DNA of 64,000 nucleotides. It comes from JAFEDN01 sp963818985. GTDB taxonomy: Bacteria; Pseudomonadota; Gammaproteobacteria; Coxiellales; Coxiellaceae. Positions 1 to 7,403 of the stretch are shown here, in pieces. Numbering within the stretch: the first letter of the stretch is position 1; each line of letters begins with the position of its first letter. Below the pieces are notes generated by a model. It saw only the letters and a program-made list of their open reading frames with translations, was not told where the DNA came from and did no database searches. The DNA is taken from the NCBI GenBank assembly GCA_963818985.1, contig CAWFUJ010000008.1:124001-188000 (forward strand), in the 5' to 3' direction. The position numbers and the translations under genes were made by a program.

Positions 1-1041
1 GAAAAAATTGATGCCGTATATATGGGATGTGTATTATCAGCAGGAATTGGTCAAGCTCCTGCGCGCCAAGCTGCGCTTGCTGCACATTTACCAAATCGCA
101 CTCCTTGTACAACTATCAATAAAATGTGTGGCTCAGGTATGCAGACTGTGATGATGGCCCATGATGCTTTAATCGCAGGCACTAGTGGGATGATAATCGC
201 AGGTGGTATGGAAAATATGAGCCGTGCTCCATATTTATTAATGGGAGCACGACAAGGGTATCGGTTGGGGCATCAGCAAGTGTACGACCATATGTTGCTT
301 GATGGTTTAGAAGATGCTTATGAAAAAGGCCGACATATGGGATATTTCGCTGAAAAATGCGCACTGGAATACCGCATCAATCGAGAGTCACAAGATAACT
401 TTGCGTTAAGTTCTATTGAACGTGCCCGACATGCCCATGAAAAAGGTTGGTTTAAAACAGAAATTGCCCCGGTGGTTGCCAAACAAAAAAAACATAGCGA
501 GACGATTGATACCGATCAAGGTCCTTACTCTGTTGATATTCTCAAAATACCAAACTTACCGCCGGTGTTTCAAACCGATGGTACGATTACCGCCGCCAAC
601 GCCAGTTCAATTGCTGACGGGGCCGCTGCGTTAATCATGATGCCTGCGAAACTTGCGAACCAATATGGTTTTGAACCATTAGCAACAATCATTGGTTACC
701 ATACTCATGCCCAAGAGCCTGCACAATTTAGCACAGCACCGATTGGCGCTGTCGAAGGTTTACTATCAAAAATTAATTGGACAATTAACGACGTTGATTT
801 ATTTGAAATTAACGAAGCTTTTGCGGTGGTCACTTTAGTTGCTATGCAACAATTAAAAATTTCTCATGACCGAGTAAACGTCCATGGTGGTGCATGTATA
901 TTAGGCCATCCAATTGGTGCATCAGGCACTAGGATTATTGTGACTTTGATCCATACCTTACGCCAGCGTCAACTTAAGCGTGGCATTGCGGCTTTATGTA
1001 TCGGTGGCGGCGAAGCCACTGCAATTGCAATTGAGGCGTAA
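1..1041 (+). CDS. Acetyl-CoA C-acetyltransferase (thiolase), 5'-partial
   Basis: Thiolase that condenses or cleaves acyl-CoA thioesters (acetoacetyl-CoA/2 acetyl-CoA class). The reading frame is open from base 1, encoding EKIDAVY before the first ATG at 22. Family members have about 40 more N-terminal residues, so the gene starts outside the window and the ATG at 22 is internal. The nucleophile motif INKMCGSGM lies about 43 residues in, NEAFAV and the GHPIGASG histidine motif are present, and the second catalytic cysteine is in CIGGGEA near the end. The gene stops 4 bp before a methylcrotonyl-CoA carboxylase subunit, so the two are probably one operon for leucine or branched acyl-CoA breakdown, with the thiolase using acetoacetate/acetoacetyl-CoA. 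Exact substrate specificity cannot be read from sequence. Confidence 0.93.
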   Translation, partial: EKIDAVYMGCVLSAGIGQAPARQAALAAHLPNRTPCTTINKMCGSGMQTVMMAHDALIAGTSGMIIAGGMENMSRAPYLLMGARQGYRLGHQQVYDHMLLDGLEDAYEKGRHMGYFAEKCALEYRINRESQDNFALSSIERARHAHEKGWFKTEIAPVVAKQKKHSETIDTDQGPYSVDILKIPNLPPVFQTDGTITAANASSIADGAAALIMMPAKLANQYGFEPLATIIGYHTHAQEPAQFSTAPIGAVEGLLSKINWTINDVDLFEINEAFAVVTLVAMQQLKISHDRVNVHGGACILGHPIGASGTRIIVTLIHTLRQRQLKRGIAALCIGGGEATAIAIEA

Positions 1042-1045
1042 ATTC

Positions 1046-2653
1046 ATGGCTAAAATCGCAACCCACATTGATCCAACCGATGAATTTTTTATAGCGAACC
1101 AAGCAGCTCAGCTTGAACAAATAGAAATATTAGACGAGAAGCTGAAGATAATACGGCAAGGCGGTCCTGAATCTGCACGTCATCGTCACCAACAGCAGGG
1201 CAAATTATTTGTCAGAGAGCGAATTGACCAATTACTCGATCTAAACACACCATTTTTAGAGTTGTCGGCTTTGGCGGCTTTGCAAATGTATGATGATGAA
1301 GTTCCAGCAGGTGGTTTAATTACTGGAATCGGCCAAATCAATGGTCAGCAATGCATGATAGTGGGTAATGATGCAACAGTTAAAGGTGGAACTTATTACC
1401 CAATTACCGTTAAGAAACATTTACGTGCGCAAGAAATTGCAGCTGAAAATCATCTGCCCTGCTTGTATTTAGTAGATTCTGGAGGCGCATATTTACCGAA
1501 GCAAGACGAGGTCTTTCCAGACCGTGATCATTTTGGGCGAATTTTCTATAATCAAGCGCATTTGTCTGCAAAAAATATTGCGCAAATTGCGGTGGTGATG
1601 GGCTCATGCACGGCAGGAGGCGCTTATGTTCCCGCCATGGCAGATCAATCAATTATGGTTAAGAATCAAGCGACAATTTTCCTCGGGGGCCCTCCCCTAG
1701 TCAAGGCGGCTACGGGTGAAGAAGTCAGTGCAGAAGAATTAGGTGGCGCCGAGGTTCATTGCCGAATTTCTGGTGTTGCAGACTATTATGCGAACGATGA
1801 TCGAGAAGCTTTAAGCATTGCTCGGCAAATTGTTGCCAATTTAAATCTACGTAAATCGATTAATCTATTGACTCGACAACCATGTGAGCCCATTCATGAT
1901 AGCAAAGAATTACTAGGCATTATCAATACCGATCCAAGAAAACCCTATGATGTTCGTGAAGTAATTGCTCGCTTAGTCGACGGCTCAGAATTTGACGAAT
2001 TTAAAGCCTTATATGGCGCCACATTGGTTTGTGGGTTTGCACACTGGTATGGTTATCCAGTAGGGATAATCGCCAACAATGGTATTTTATTTTCAGAATC
2101 TGCATTAAAAGGCACACATTTTATTGAACTCTGTTGTCAACGGAAAATCCCCATCGTTTTTTTACAAAATATTACCGGTTTTATGGTTGGAAAAAAATAT
2201 GAAAATGAAGGAATCGCTAAACACGGTGCTAAAATGGTGACTGCAGTTGCTTGCGCTAATGTGCCTAAATTTACGGTGATCATAGGCGGTAGCTATGGTG
2301 CAGGTAATTATGCAATGTGCGGTCGCGCATACCAGCCCCGTTTTTTATGGATGTGGCCAAACTCTAAAATTAGTGTGATGGGTGGTGAACAAGCCTCACG
2401 AGTGTTAGTGCAGGTTAAAGAGGATCAATTAAAGCGTCAAGCCAAGTCTTTGGACCCCTCAGAACGTCAGCAATATATGGATTCAATTCGCGATCAATAT
2501 GACCAACAGGGCAATGTCTATTACGCCACTGCCCGCTTATGGGACGACGGCATCATCAGCCCCCTCGACACGCGCCGTATCATCGGTTTAAGCATATCCG
2601 CTGCATTAAATGCCCCTATTTTATCAACTCATTTCGGCGTGTTTCGAATGTGA
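1046..2653 (+). CDS. mccB: Methylcrotonoyl-CoA carboxylase beta (carboxyltransferase) subunit
   Basis: Carboxyltransferase subunit that moves carboxyl from carboxybiotin to 3-methylcrotonyl-CoA in leucine catabolism (also called LiuB). 535 residues, the usual length, with acyl-CoA and carboxybiotin crotonase-like folds. GGTYYPITVKKH, DSGGAYLP, the glycine-rich SCTAGGAYVPAM and GGSYGAGNYAMCGRAY are typical of MCC rather than propionyl-CoA carboxylase. The C-terminus SAALNAP...FGVFRM is the normal family end, so the gene is intact. I chose the ATG at 1046 (MAKIATHIDP) and not a longer frame from 980, which would overlap the thiolase; a GAGG lies 9 bases upstream. The biotin-carrying alpha subunit and the other liu genes are not downstream. 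A palindromic element with an IS follows at once, so the cluster may have been cut there. Confidence 0.93.
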   Translation: MAKIATHIDPTDEFFIANQAAQLEQIEILDEKLKIIRQGGPESARHRHQQQGKLFVRERIDQLLDLNTPFLELSALAALQMYDDEVPAGGLITGIGQINGQQCMIVGNDATVKGGTYYPITVKKHLRAQEIAAENHLPCLYLVDSGGAYLPKQDEVFPDRDHFGRIFYNQAHLSAKNIAQIAVVMGSCTAGGAYVPAMADQSIMVKNQATIFLGGPPLVKAATGEEVSAEELGGAEVHCRISGVADYYANDDREALSIARQIVANLNLRKSINLLTRQPCEPIHDSKELLGIINTDPRKPYDVREVIARLVDGSEFDEFKALYGATLVCGFAHWYGYPVGIIANNGILFSESALKGTHFIELCCQRKIPIVFLQNITGFMVGKKYENEGIAKHGAKMVTAVACANVPKFTVIIGGSYGAGNYAMCGRAYQPRFLWMWPNSKISVMGGEQASRVLVQVKEDQLKRQAKSLDPSERQQYMDSIRDQYDQQGNVYYATARLWDDGIISPLDTRRIIGLSISAALNAPILSTHFGVFRM

Positions 2654-2812
2654 GGTGCTCAATTTAGCAAATGCGCTGTCTTTCGAAAGCAGGGTTGGAT
2701 AAACTTTCAATATCCAAACCATTTGCTGAGTCAATATTTCCCACCGCCAGGCGCGAGCTTTGTCGGCGGGTGGCAGAGATTGTGCTTTTTGCGCGCGGAG
2801 CGTACTCGCGAG

Positions 2813-4108
2813 CTGAAGTATCCCCACGAAAAGAAGTGACATTGAAATGAAAATTTATTAAAAAGGAGGAATTAATTTTGCTATAAGGATATTCAAGATG
2901 TCGGTTAACGAACTGTTATTTTTTCATTTGGAAGAATGCTGTCCAGAGATACACGCTAAAAGACTGCAAGCGGTGATGGATGTAGCGACTGGGATACAAC
3001 ATAGCCGGAGGCTGTCGATTGCGGGTATTGGAAGACATTTAGACAGTGAAACTCAACTTAAGCACCGAATCAAGAAAGTGGATCGCTTGCTAGGAAATAA
3101 ACATTTATACGGGGAATTAGCTGGGATATATAGTGGACTTTCGCAGTATGTTTTTAAATACATCGCCCAGGATAAAGTTTCGCCGGTGGTAATAGATCTT
3201 TGTTATTTAAAAGATAATCAGGATATTCAGATGCTGAGTGCAGAAGTGGCTACGCAAGGACGAACTATTCCCCTGTACCGAGAAGTATTTGAGAAGGGGG
3301 AGCTTAAAGATCGGGAAAAAGAATTTATATCGAAATTGTCGAGTTGTCTACCGGAAGGACGAGAGGTTTTAATCATCATGGATGCTGGTTTTGGAGACAG
3401 TTGGTTTGCCGCCATAGAATCCCAACAATGGTATTGGTTGGTGAGAGCCAGAGGTGGCAAGTATGTTAAATTGTCAGAGGAAGGGCAATGGCAAGAAGTC
3501 AGTGAATTGTTTCCTGAGATTGGTATTCGGGCTAAATGTTATGATCAGGCCTATATTACCCAGAGTGAACCTCGACGCTGCCGAGTAATTACTAAAAGAG
3601 GATCGGCGGTTAGTCAAAGAAAAAGGCCAGCTAAATTACCTCGAAATTATCATGGAGCCAATGGAAATTATCAGCGTTTAGCGAAAGAGCCTTGGGTATT
3701 AGCGACGAATTTACCGAAGGAATATACCACGACCCAAGTTCTCAATGCTTATAAAAAGAGAATGCAAATAGAGGAAAGTTTTAGAGATATCAAAAATACT
3801 CGTTATGGATTAGGAAGTAGACAGATTGAGACCCGGTGTGTTTATAGATGGGGAGTTTTCATGTTACTGGCTGCCATTGTACAGATTACTCTATGGATTA
3901 TCGGAGTGATTGGACACAGCCAGGGATTTCAAAGAGTATTCCAGTCCAATACAGTGAAGGATAGAAAAGTATTTTCGTACTTTTATTTAGGACAATTAAT
4001 CGTTGAGTTTCACAAATTGCATGAACTTATTATTGATTATAAAAATTTGACCACACAAATTGAAACGGAGTTAGCTAGAGTATGGTAAAATTTGTGGGGA
4101 TACTTCAG
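2813..4108 (+). mobile_element. IS4-family (IS10-like) insertion sequence, copy 1
   Basis: Complete 1296-bp element. Terminal inverted repeats are CTGAAGTATCCCCAC (2813-2827) and its exact complement GTGGGGATACTTCAG (4094-4108); the CTGA ends and following CCCC resemble the IS10 ends. It is flanked by an 8-bp direct repeat CTCGCGAG (2805-2812 and 4109-4116), read as the target duplication, although this octamer is itself a palindrome. It carries one intact transposase gene and is inserted in a family B palindrome between mccB and miaA. The second copy at 5245-6540 encodes an identical protein, which indicates recent transposition. Confidence 0.92.
2898..4088 (+). CDS. IS4-family transposase (copy 1)
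   Basis: DDE transposase of 396 residues that would cut and join the ends of its own IS. The DDE aspartates are visible in VVIDLCYLKD and IIMDAGFGD. The IS4 signature Y(2)R(3)E(6)K is exact in YKKRMQIEESFRDIK. There is no frameshift, so the enzyme is probably active. The ATG is preceded by AAGGA at good spacing; a stronger AGGAGG lies about 30 bases further up. The protein is identical, residue for residue, to the copy at 5265-6455, which means very recent duplication or gene conversion. The subgroup (IS10-like) is inferred from the CTGA ends and the element length, not from a database match. Confidence 0.95.
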   Translation: MSVNELLFFHLEECCPEIHAKRLQAVMDVATGIQHSRRLSIAGIGRHLDSETQLKHRIKKVDRLLGNKHLYGELAGIYSGLSQYVFKYIAQDKVSPVVIDLCYLKDNQDIQMLSAEVATQGRTIPLYREVFEKGELKDREKEFISKLSSCLPEGREVLIIMDAGFGDSWFAAIESQQWYWLVRARGGKYVKLSEEGQWQEVSELFPEIGIRAKCYDQAYITQSEPRRCRVITKRGSAVSQRKRPAKLPRNYHGANGNYQRLAKEPWVLATNLPKEYTTTQVLNAYKKRMQIEESFRDIKNTRYGLGSRQIETRCVYRWGVFMLLAAIVQITLWIIGVIGHSQGFQRVFQSNTVKDRKVFSYFYLGQLIVEFHKLHELIIDYKNLTTQIETELARVW

Positions 4109-4212
4109 CTCGCGAGCACGGAAAATCAGCTGACTCTGCCAGGCCCCGCCATTGCGATTGACCCGCGAATCCCTGGCGGTGGGAAATATTGACGGTGTTT
4201 GTGCAAAGTCTG

Positions 4213-5166
4213 TTATCTACGATCATTATACGAGGACAAAATAATTTCTGTGACTAGTTTTACTATCTGTTGGGGTGGGGTTTCTATGGGGAGCCATTGG
4301 GCTTCTGGCCAGCGGCGTAGCCAGGTGAGTTGGCGTTTGGCTAGCTGACAGGTTGCGATAAAGGTGCGTTCTTTTAGAGTGGGTAGATCATATTGACCGT
4401 CTAGATATTCCCAAATTTGGCGGTAACCCACGGTACGCATTGATGGTAAATCGGCGTGAAGAACGTGGCATTGGCGTAAACATTCCACTTCCTGAATAAA
4501 TCCTTGCGCAAATAAACTTTGTAAACGTGAGTCAATTCGTTGATGTAACAATTGCCGATCTTGTGGCGCCAAGATGATATTTATCACCGGAAAAGGCAAA
4601 TGTGAGTGGGTCTGTTGTTGTTGCCAAACACTGATGGGTTGTCCTGTTAAGTGATAAATTTCTAAAGCCCGTTGAATCCGTTGGCCATCATGTTGATGAA
4701 TTTTGCTGGCAGCCATTGCATCCACTTGGCAAAGTTGTTGATGTAATGCTTCCCAACCTTTTTCCTCCGCAAGAATTGTTATTTTAGCGCGAAATAAAGC
4801 GTTGGCAGGTGGTAGAGTAGCTAAACCTCGTTGTAAAACCCAAAAATATAACATGGTGCCGCCGACCAATAATGGAATCTGTCCTTGTCGATGTATATCT
4901 TCGATTTCTCCTAAAACTTGTTGACGAAAATTTCCAGCTGAATAAGGCTCGTCCGGATCACAAATATTAATAAGCCGATGTGGAGCTATCGCCAACATAC
5001 TTTGATTAGGCTTAGCAGTGCCAATATCTAAACCGCGATACACCAAAGCTGAATCAGCACTGACAATCTGTAAAGGTAAGCTTTGGACGAGTTCCACCGC
5101 TAAATCGGTTTTACCGCTTGCAGTGGGCCCCATTAAACAAATAATTGGCAACGAAGAAACGTTCAT
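4213..5166 (-). CDS. miaA: tRNA dimethylallyltransferase
   Basis: Transfers the dimethylallyl group to N6 of A37 in tRNAs that read UNN codons, the first step to ms2i6A. Full-length at 317 residues. The P-loop GPTASGKT is at residues 12-19, with the DSALVYRGLDIGTAKP segment and the later RTVGYRQIWEYL motif typical of MiaA. Its usual neighbours are mutL upstream and hfq downstream. Here mutL is upstream on the same strand, but a nucleotidase-like gene and an IS lie between, and no hfq follows. The gene is bracketed by two inverted copies of the same IS and is the only gene between them. Its expression therefore probably depends on a local promoter or on read-out from the IS. Confidence 0.96.
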   Translation of the reverse strand: MNVSSLPIICLMGPTASGKTDLAVELVQSLPLQIVSADSALVYRGLDIGTAKPNQSMLAIAPHRLINICDPDEPYSAGNFRQQVLGEIEDIHRQGQIPLLVGGTMLYFWVLQRGLATLPPANALFRAKITILAEEKGWEALHQQLCQVDAMAASKIHQHDGQRIQRALEIYHLTGQPISVWQQQQTHSHLPFPVINIILAPQDRQLLHQRIDSRLQSLFAQGFIQEVECLRQCHVLHADLPSMRTVGYRQIWEYLDGQYDLPTLKERTFIATCQLAKRQLTWLRRWPEAQWLPIETPPQQIVKLVTEIILSSYNDRR

Positions 5167-5244
5167 TATAATAATCTCAGCAATAAAACCTTACGCCATG
5201 GGGGATCGCAAGGGGGAGCTGCGCGAAGCGCTCCCCCTTGCGAT

Positions 5245-6540
5245 CTGAAGTATCCCCACAAATTTTACCATACTCTAGCTAACTCCGTTTCAATTTGTGT
5301 GGTCAAATTTTTATAATCAATAATAAGTTCATGCAATTTGTGAAACTCAACGATTAATTGTCCTAAATAAAAGTACGAAAATACTTTTCTATCCTTCACT
5401 GTATTGGACTGGAATACTCTTTGAAATCCCTGGCTGTGTCCAATCACTCCGATAATCCATAGAGTAATCTGTACAATGGCAGCCAGTAACATGAAAACTC
5501 CCCATCTATAAACACACCGGGTCTCAATCTGTCTACTTCCTAATCCATAACGAGTATTTTTGATATCTCTAAAACTTTCCTCTATTTGCATTCTCTTTTT
5601 ATAAGCATTGAGAACTTGGGTCGTGGTATATTCCTTCGGTAAATTCGTCGCTAATACCCAAGGCTCTTTCGCTAAACGCTGATAATTTCCATTGGCTCCA
5701 TGATAATTTCGAGGTAATTTAGCTGGCCTTTTTCTTTGACTAACCGCCGATCCTCTTTTAGTAATTACTCGGCAGCGTCGAGGTTCACTCTGGGTAATAT
5801 AGGCCTGATCATAACATTTAGCCCGAATACCAATCTCAGGAAACAATTCACTGACTTCTTGCCATTGCCCTTCCTCTGACAATTTAACATACTTGCCACC
5901 TCTGGCTCTCACCAACCAATACCATTGTTGGGATTCTATGGCGGCAAACCAACTGTCTCCAAAACCAGCATCCATGATGATTAAAACCTCTCGTCCTTCC
6001 GGTAGACAACTCGACAATTTCGATATAAATTCTTTTTCCCGATCTTTAAGCTCCCCCTTCTCAAATACTTCTCGGTACAGGGGAATAGTTCGTCCTTGCG
6101 TAGCCACTTCTGCACTCAGCATCTGAATATCCTGATTATCTTTTAAATAACAAAGATCTATTACCACCGGCGAAACTTTATCCTGGGCGATGTATTTAAA
6201 AACATACTGCGAAAGTCCACTATATATCCCAGCTAATTCCCCGTATAAATGTTTATTTCCTAGCAAGCGATCCACTTTCTTGATTCGGTGCTTAAGTTGA
6301 GTTTCACTGTCTAAATGTCTTCCAATACCCGCAATCGACAGCCTCCGGCTATGTTGTATCCCAGTCGCTACATCCATCACCGCTTGCAGTCTTTTAGCGT
6401 GTATCTCTGGACAGCATTCTTCCAAATGAAAAAATAACAGTTCGTTAACCGACATCTTGAATATCCTTATAGCAAAATTAATTCCTCCTTTTTAATAAAT
6501 TTTCATTTCAATGTCACTTCTTTTCGTGGGGATACTTCAG
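5245..6540 (-). mobile_element. IS4-family (IS10-like) insertion sequence, copy 2
   Basis: Second complete 1296-bp copy, inverted relative to the first, with the same 15-bp terminal repeats at 5245-5259 and 6526-6540. The flanking octamers are CTTGCGAT (left) and ATTGCGAG (right), which share only the central TTGCGA. There is thus no clean target duplication, unlike copy 1, so one flank may have been rearranged. It is inserted in a family A palindrome between miaA and the nucleotidase-like gene. Together the two copies make a 3728-bp inverted-IS structure around miaA. Confidence 0.92.
5265..6455 (-). CDS. IS4-family transposase (copy 2)
   Basis: Identical in all 396 residues to the transposase at 2898-4088, with the same DDE aspartates and the Y-R-E-K signature, and no frameshift or stop. 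It is transcribed toward miaA, so transcription leaving the IS could read into miaA, which has the same orientation. Identical copies this close together allow homologous recombination that would invert the miaA segment. The present miaA orientation matches mutL and is therefore likely the ancestral one. Confidence 0.95.
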   Translation of the reverse strand: MSVNELLFFHLEECCPEIHAKRLQAVMDVATGIQHSRRLSIAGIGRHLDSETQLKHRIKKVDRLLGNKHLYGELAGIYSGLSQYVFKYIAQDKVSPVVIDLCYLKDNQDIQMLSAEVATQGRTIPLYREVFEKGELKDREKEFISKLSSCLPEGREVLIIMDAGFGDSWFAAIESQQWYWLVRARGGKYVKLSEEGQWQEVSELFPEIGIRAKCYDQAYITQSEPRRCRVITKRGSAVSQRKRPAKLPRNYHGANGNYQRLAKEPWVLATNLPKEYTTTQVLNAYKKRMQIEESFRDIKNTRYGLGSRQIETRCVYRWGVFMLLAAIVQITLWIIGVIGHSQGFQRVFQSNTVKDRKVFSYFYLGQLIVEFHKLHELIIDYKNLTTQIETELARVW

Positions 6541-6617
6541 ATTGCGAGCATCGGCTCTGCCGAGCGGAGCATAAAAACAGACCGCAATTCTCGCTGTACT
6601 CAGCGGGAATTGCGGAC

Positions 6618-7217
6618 TCAGCGTAAATTGCGGAAAAATTTTTCTACCGCTTGCCAATTGGCAACACGGTAGATTTGGTCATGTTGATTGACTTGCTGGT
6701 TCCAGGGATAATCACCAAATAATAACCCTGAAATCCCTTCAGCTGCGGCATCCTCTACGTATTGAGGCAAATCATCAATTAAATATTTGGCGCCGTACAT
6801 TAAGCAAGCTTGTGATTTTTTTATCGCTTGCCCACCATCTTTAGCCCAATGGTTGCAAAGTATAATTTGCTTAAACGTATTAGGAAAATGTTCATTGATC
6901 CAAGCCTCGGTCAGAGTTTTATGTGTTAGCATACGTGACGTGACCACTAGTAATTCATAATCTTGCTGCAGATGCTTTAATACTCGTTTGGCATCTGCCA
7001 ATGGTTTGCCAACGGATGGGTCTCGATTTTCAAAATAACGACAACTTTTGTCAATCGCTAATTCTAATGAACCTCCCCATACTTGATGGAAGTTGTACGT
7101 GAAAAAATCGGCAATGCTATATGCAGTGCCATAATGCATATTATGCCAAGCGACTAGGCCTTCAACGAAGGGTGATAAGACTTCATCCACGTCAATAGCA
7201 ATAACTGATTTTGCCAT
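6618..7217 (-). CDS. HAD-superfamily 5'(3')-deoxyribonucleotidase-like phosphatase
   Basis: 199-residue HAD phosphatase resembling the 5' nucleotidase, deoxy (NT5C) family, which dephosphorylates (deoxy)nucleoside monophosphates. Motif I is DVDEVLSPF (Asp9 nucleophile, Asp11 acid/base), with the family's DVDE/DMDG variation. Motif II is VVTSR (residues 92-95), the motif III lysine is in AIKKSQ (about 133), and the motif IV acidic pair is LIDDLPQYV (148-149). All catalytic positions are kept. The gene sits between mutL and miaA, where most gammaproteobacteria have nothing. Its last residues and TGA lie in a degenerate unit of the family A repeat (FRNLR is encoded by a near copy of the repeat tail), so the original C-terminus may have differed. 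The substrate is not certain. Confidence 0.72.
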   Translation of the reverse strand: MAKSVIAIDVDEVLSPFVEGLVAWHNMHYGTAYSIADFFTYNFHQVWGGSLELAIDKSCRYFENRDPSVGKPLADAKRVLKHLQQDYELLVVTSRMLTHKTLTEAWINEHFPNTFKQIILCNHWAKDGGQAIKKSQACLMYGAKYLIDDLPQYVEDAAAEGISGLLFGDYPWNQQVNQHDQIYRVANWQAVEKFFRNLR

Positions 7218-7255
7218 AAATTACCTTTATAAAGTTCGCTACTTAGTTTACTTCC

Positions 7256-7277
7256 CCCTCTCCCGTCCGGGAGAGGG
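7256..7277. repeat. Family D hairpin (CCCTCTCCC/GGGAGAGGG)
   Basis: CCCTCTCCC (7256-7264), loop GTCC, GGGAGAGGG (7269-7277): a perfect 9-bp stem. Six further loci in this window carry the same or a close stem (about 10898, 24179, 25853, 31524, 46155, 59217), always between genes. It lies upstream of the nucleotidase-like gene and 126 bp downstream of mutL on the minus strand. There is no T-run, so it is not a canonical terminator. Confidence 0.7.
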
Positions 7278-7403
7278 AATAGCAACTGCAGAATTATATC
7301 ACAAGTTACTAACGTCTATAGCCATTGACGTAATTGTTAATAATCACGATCACCTGGAAAATAAGTTAATTTTTAATGACGACAGATATCGTAAGGGTAT
7401 TGA

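Larger units (their letters stand above)
2730..4193. repeat. Family B palindromic element, split by IS copy 1
   Basis: A perfect 22-bp inverted repeat (2730-2751 and 4172-4193; core GTCAATATTTCCC / GGGAAATATTGAC) bounds an imperfect palindrome of about 170 bp when the 1296-bp IS inside it is removed. Inner arms also pair loosely (GCGGGTGGCAGAG against CTCTGCCAGGCCCCGC). Related copies with the AATATTGAC end and CCTGGCG core lie at 18127-18169 and 32671-32784. A further small hairpin (GGTTGGATA/TATCCAAACC, 2693-2720) sits between mccB and this element. It looks like a non-autonomous palindromic repeat that was later used as an IS target. Confidence 0.75.
5192..6615. repeat. Family A palindromic element, copy 1, split by IS copy 2
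   Basis: The left part (5192-5244) starts TACGCCATGGGGGATCGC and contains a perfect arm pair ATCGCAAGGGGGAGC / GCTCCCCCTTGCGAT around TGCGCGAA. The right part (6541-6615) is ATTGCGAGCATCGG, GAGCGGAGCATAAAAACAG, then AATTCTCGCTG...CAGCGGGAATT. Joined, they match the uninterrupted copies at 12462-12587 and 28794-28917, so the IS landed inside the element. A degenerate second unit of the tail (6616-6633) forms the last codons and stop of the neighbouring nucleotidase-like gene. Confidence 0.85.

Noticed and set aside
980..1045. Extended mccB start at 980
   Set aside because: It would overlap the end of the thiolase and adds residues not found in the family; the ATG at 1046 fits.
2624..2842. Minus-strand ORF between mccB and IS copy 1
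   Set aside because: It covers the end of mccB, the palindrome and the IS end; no family likeness.
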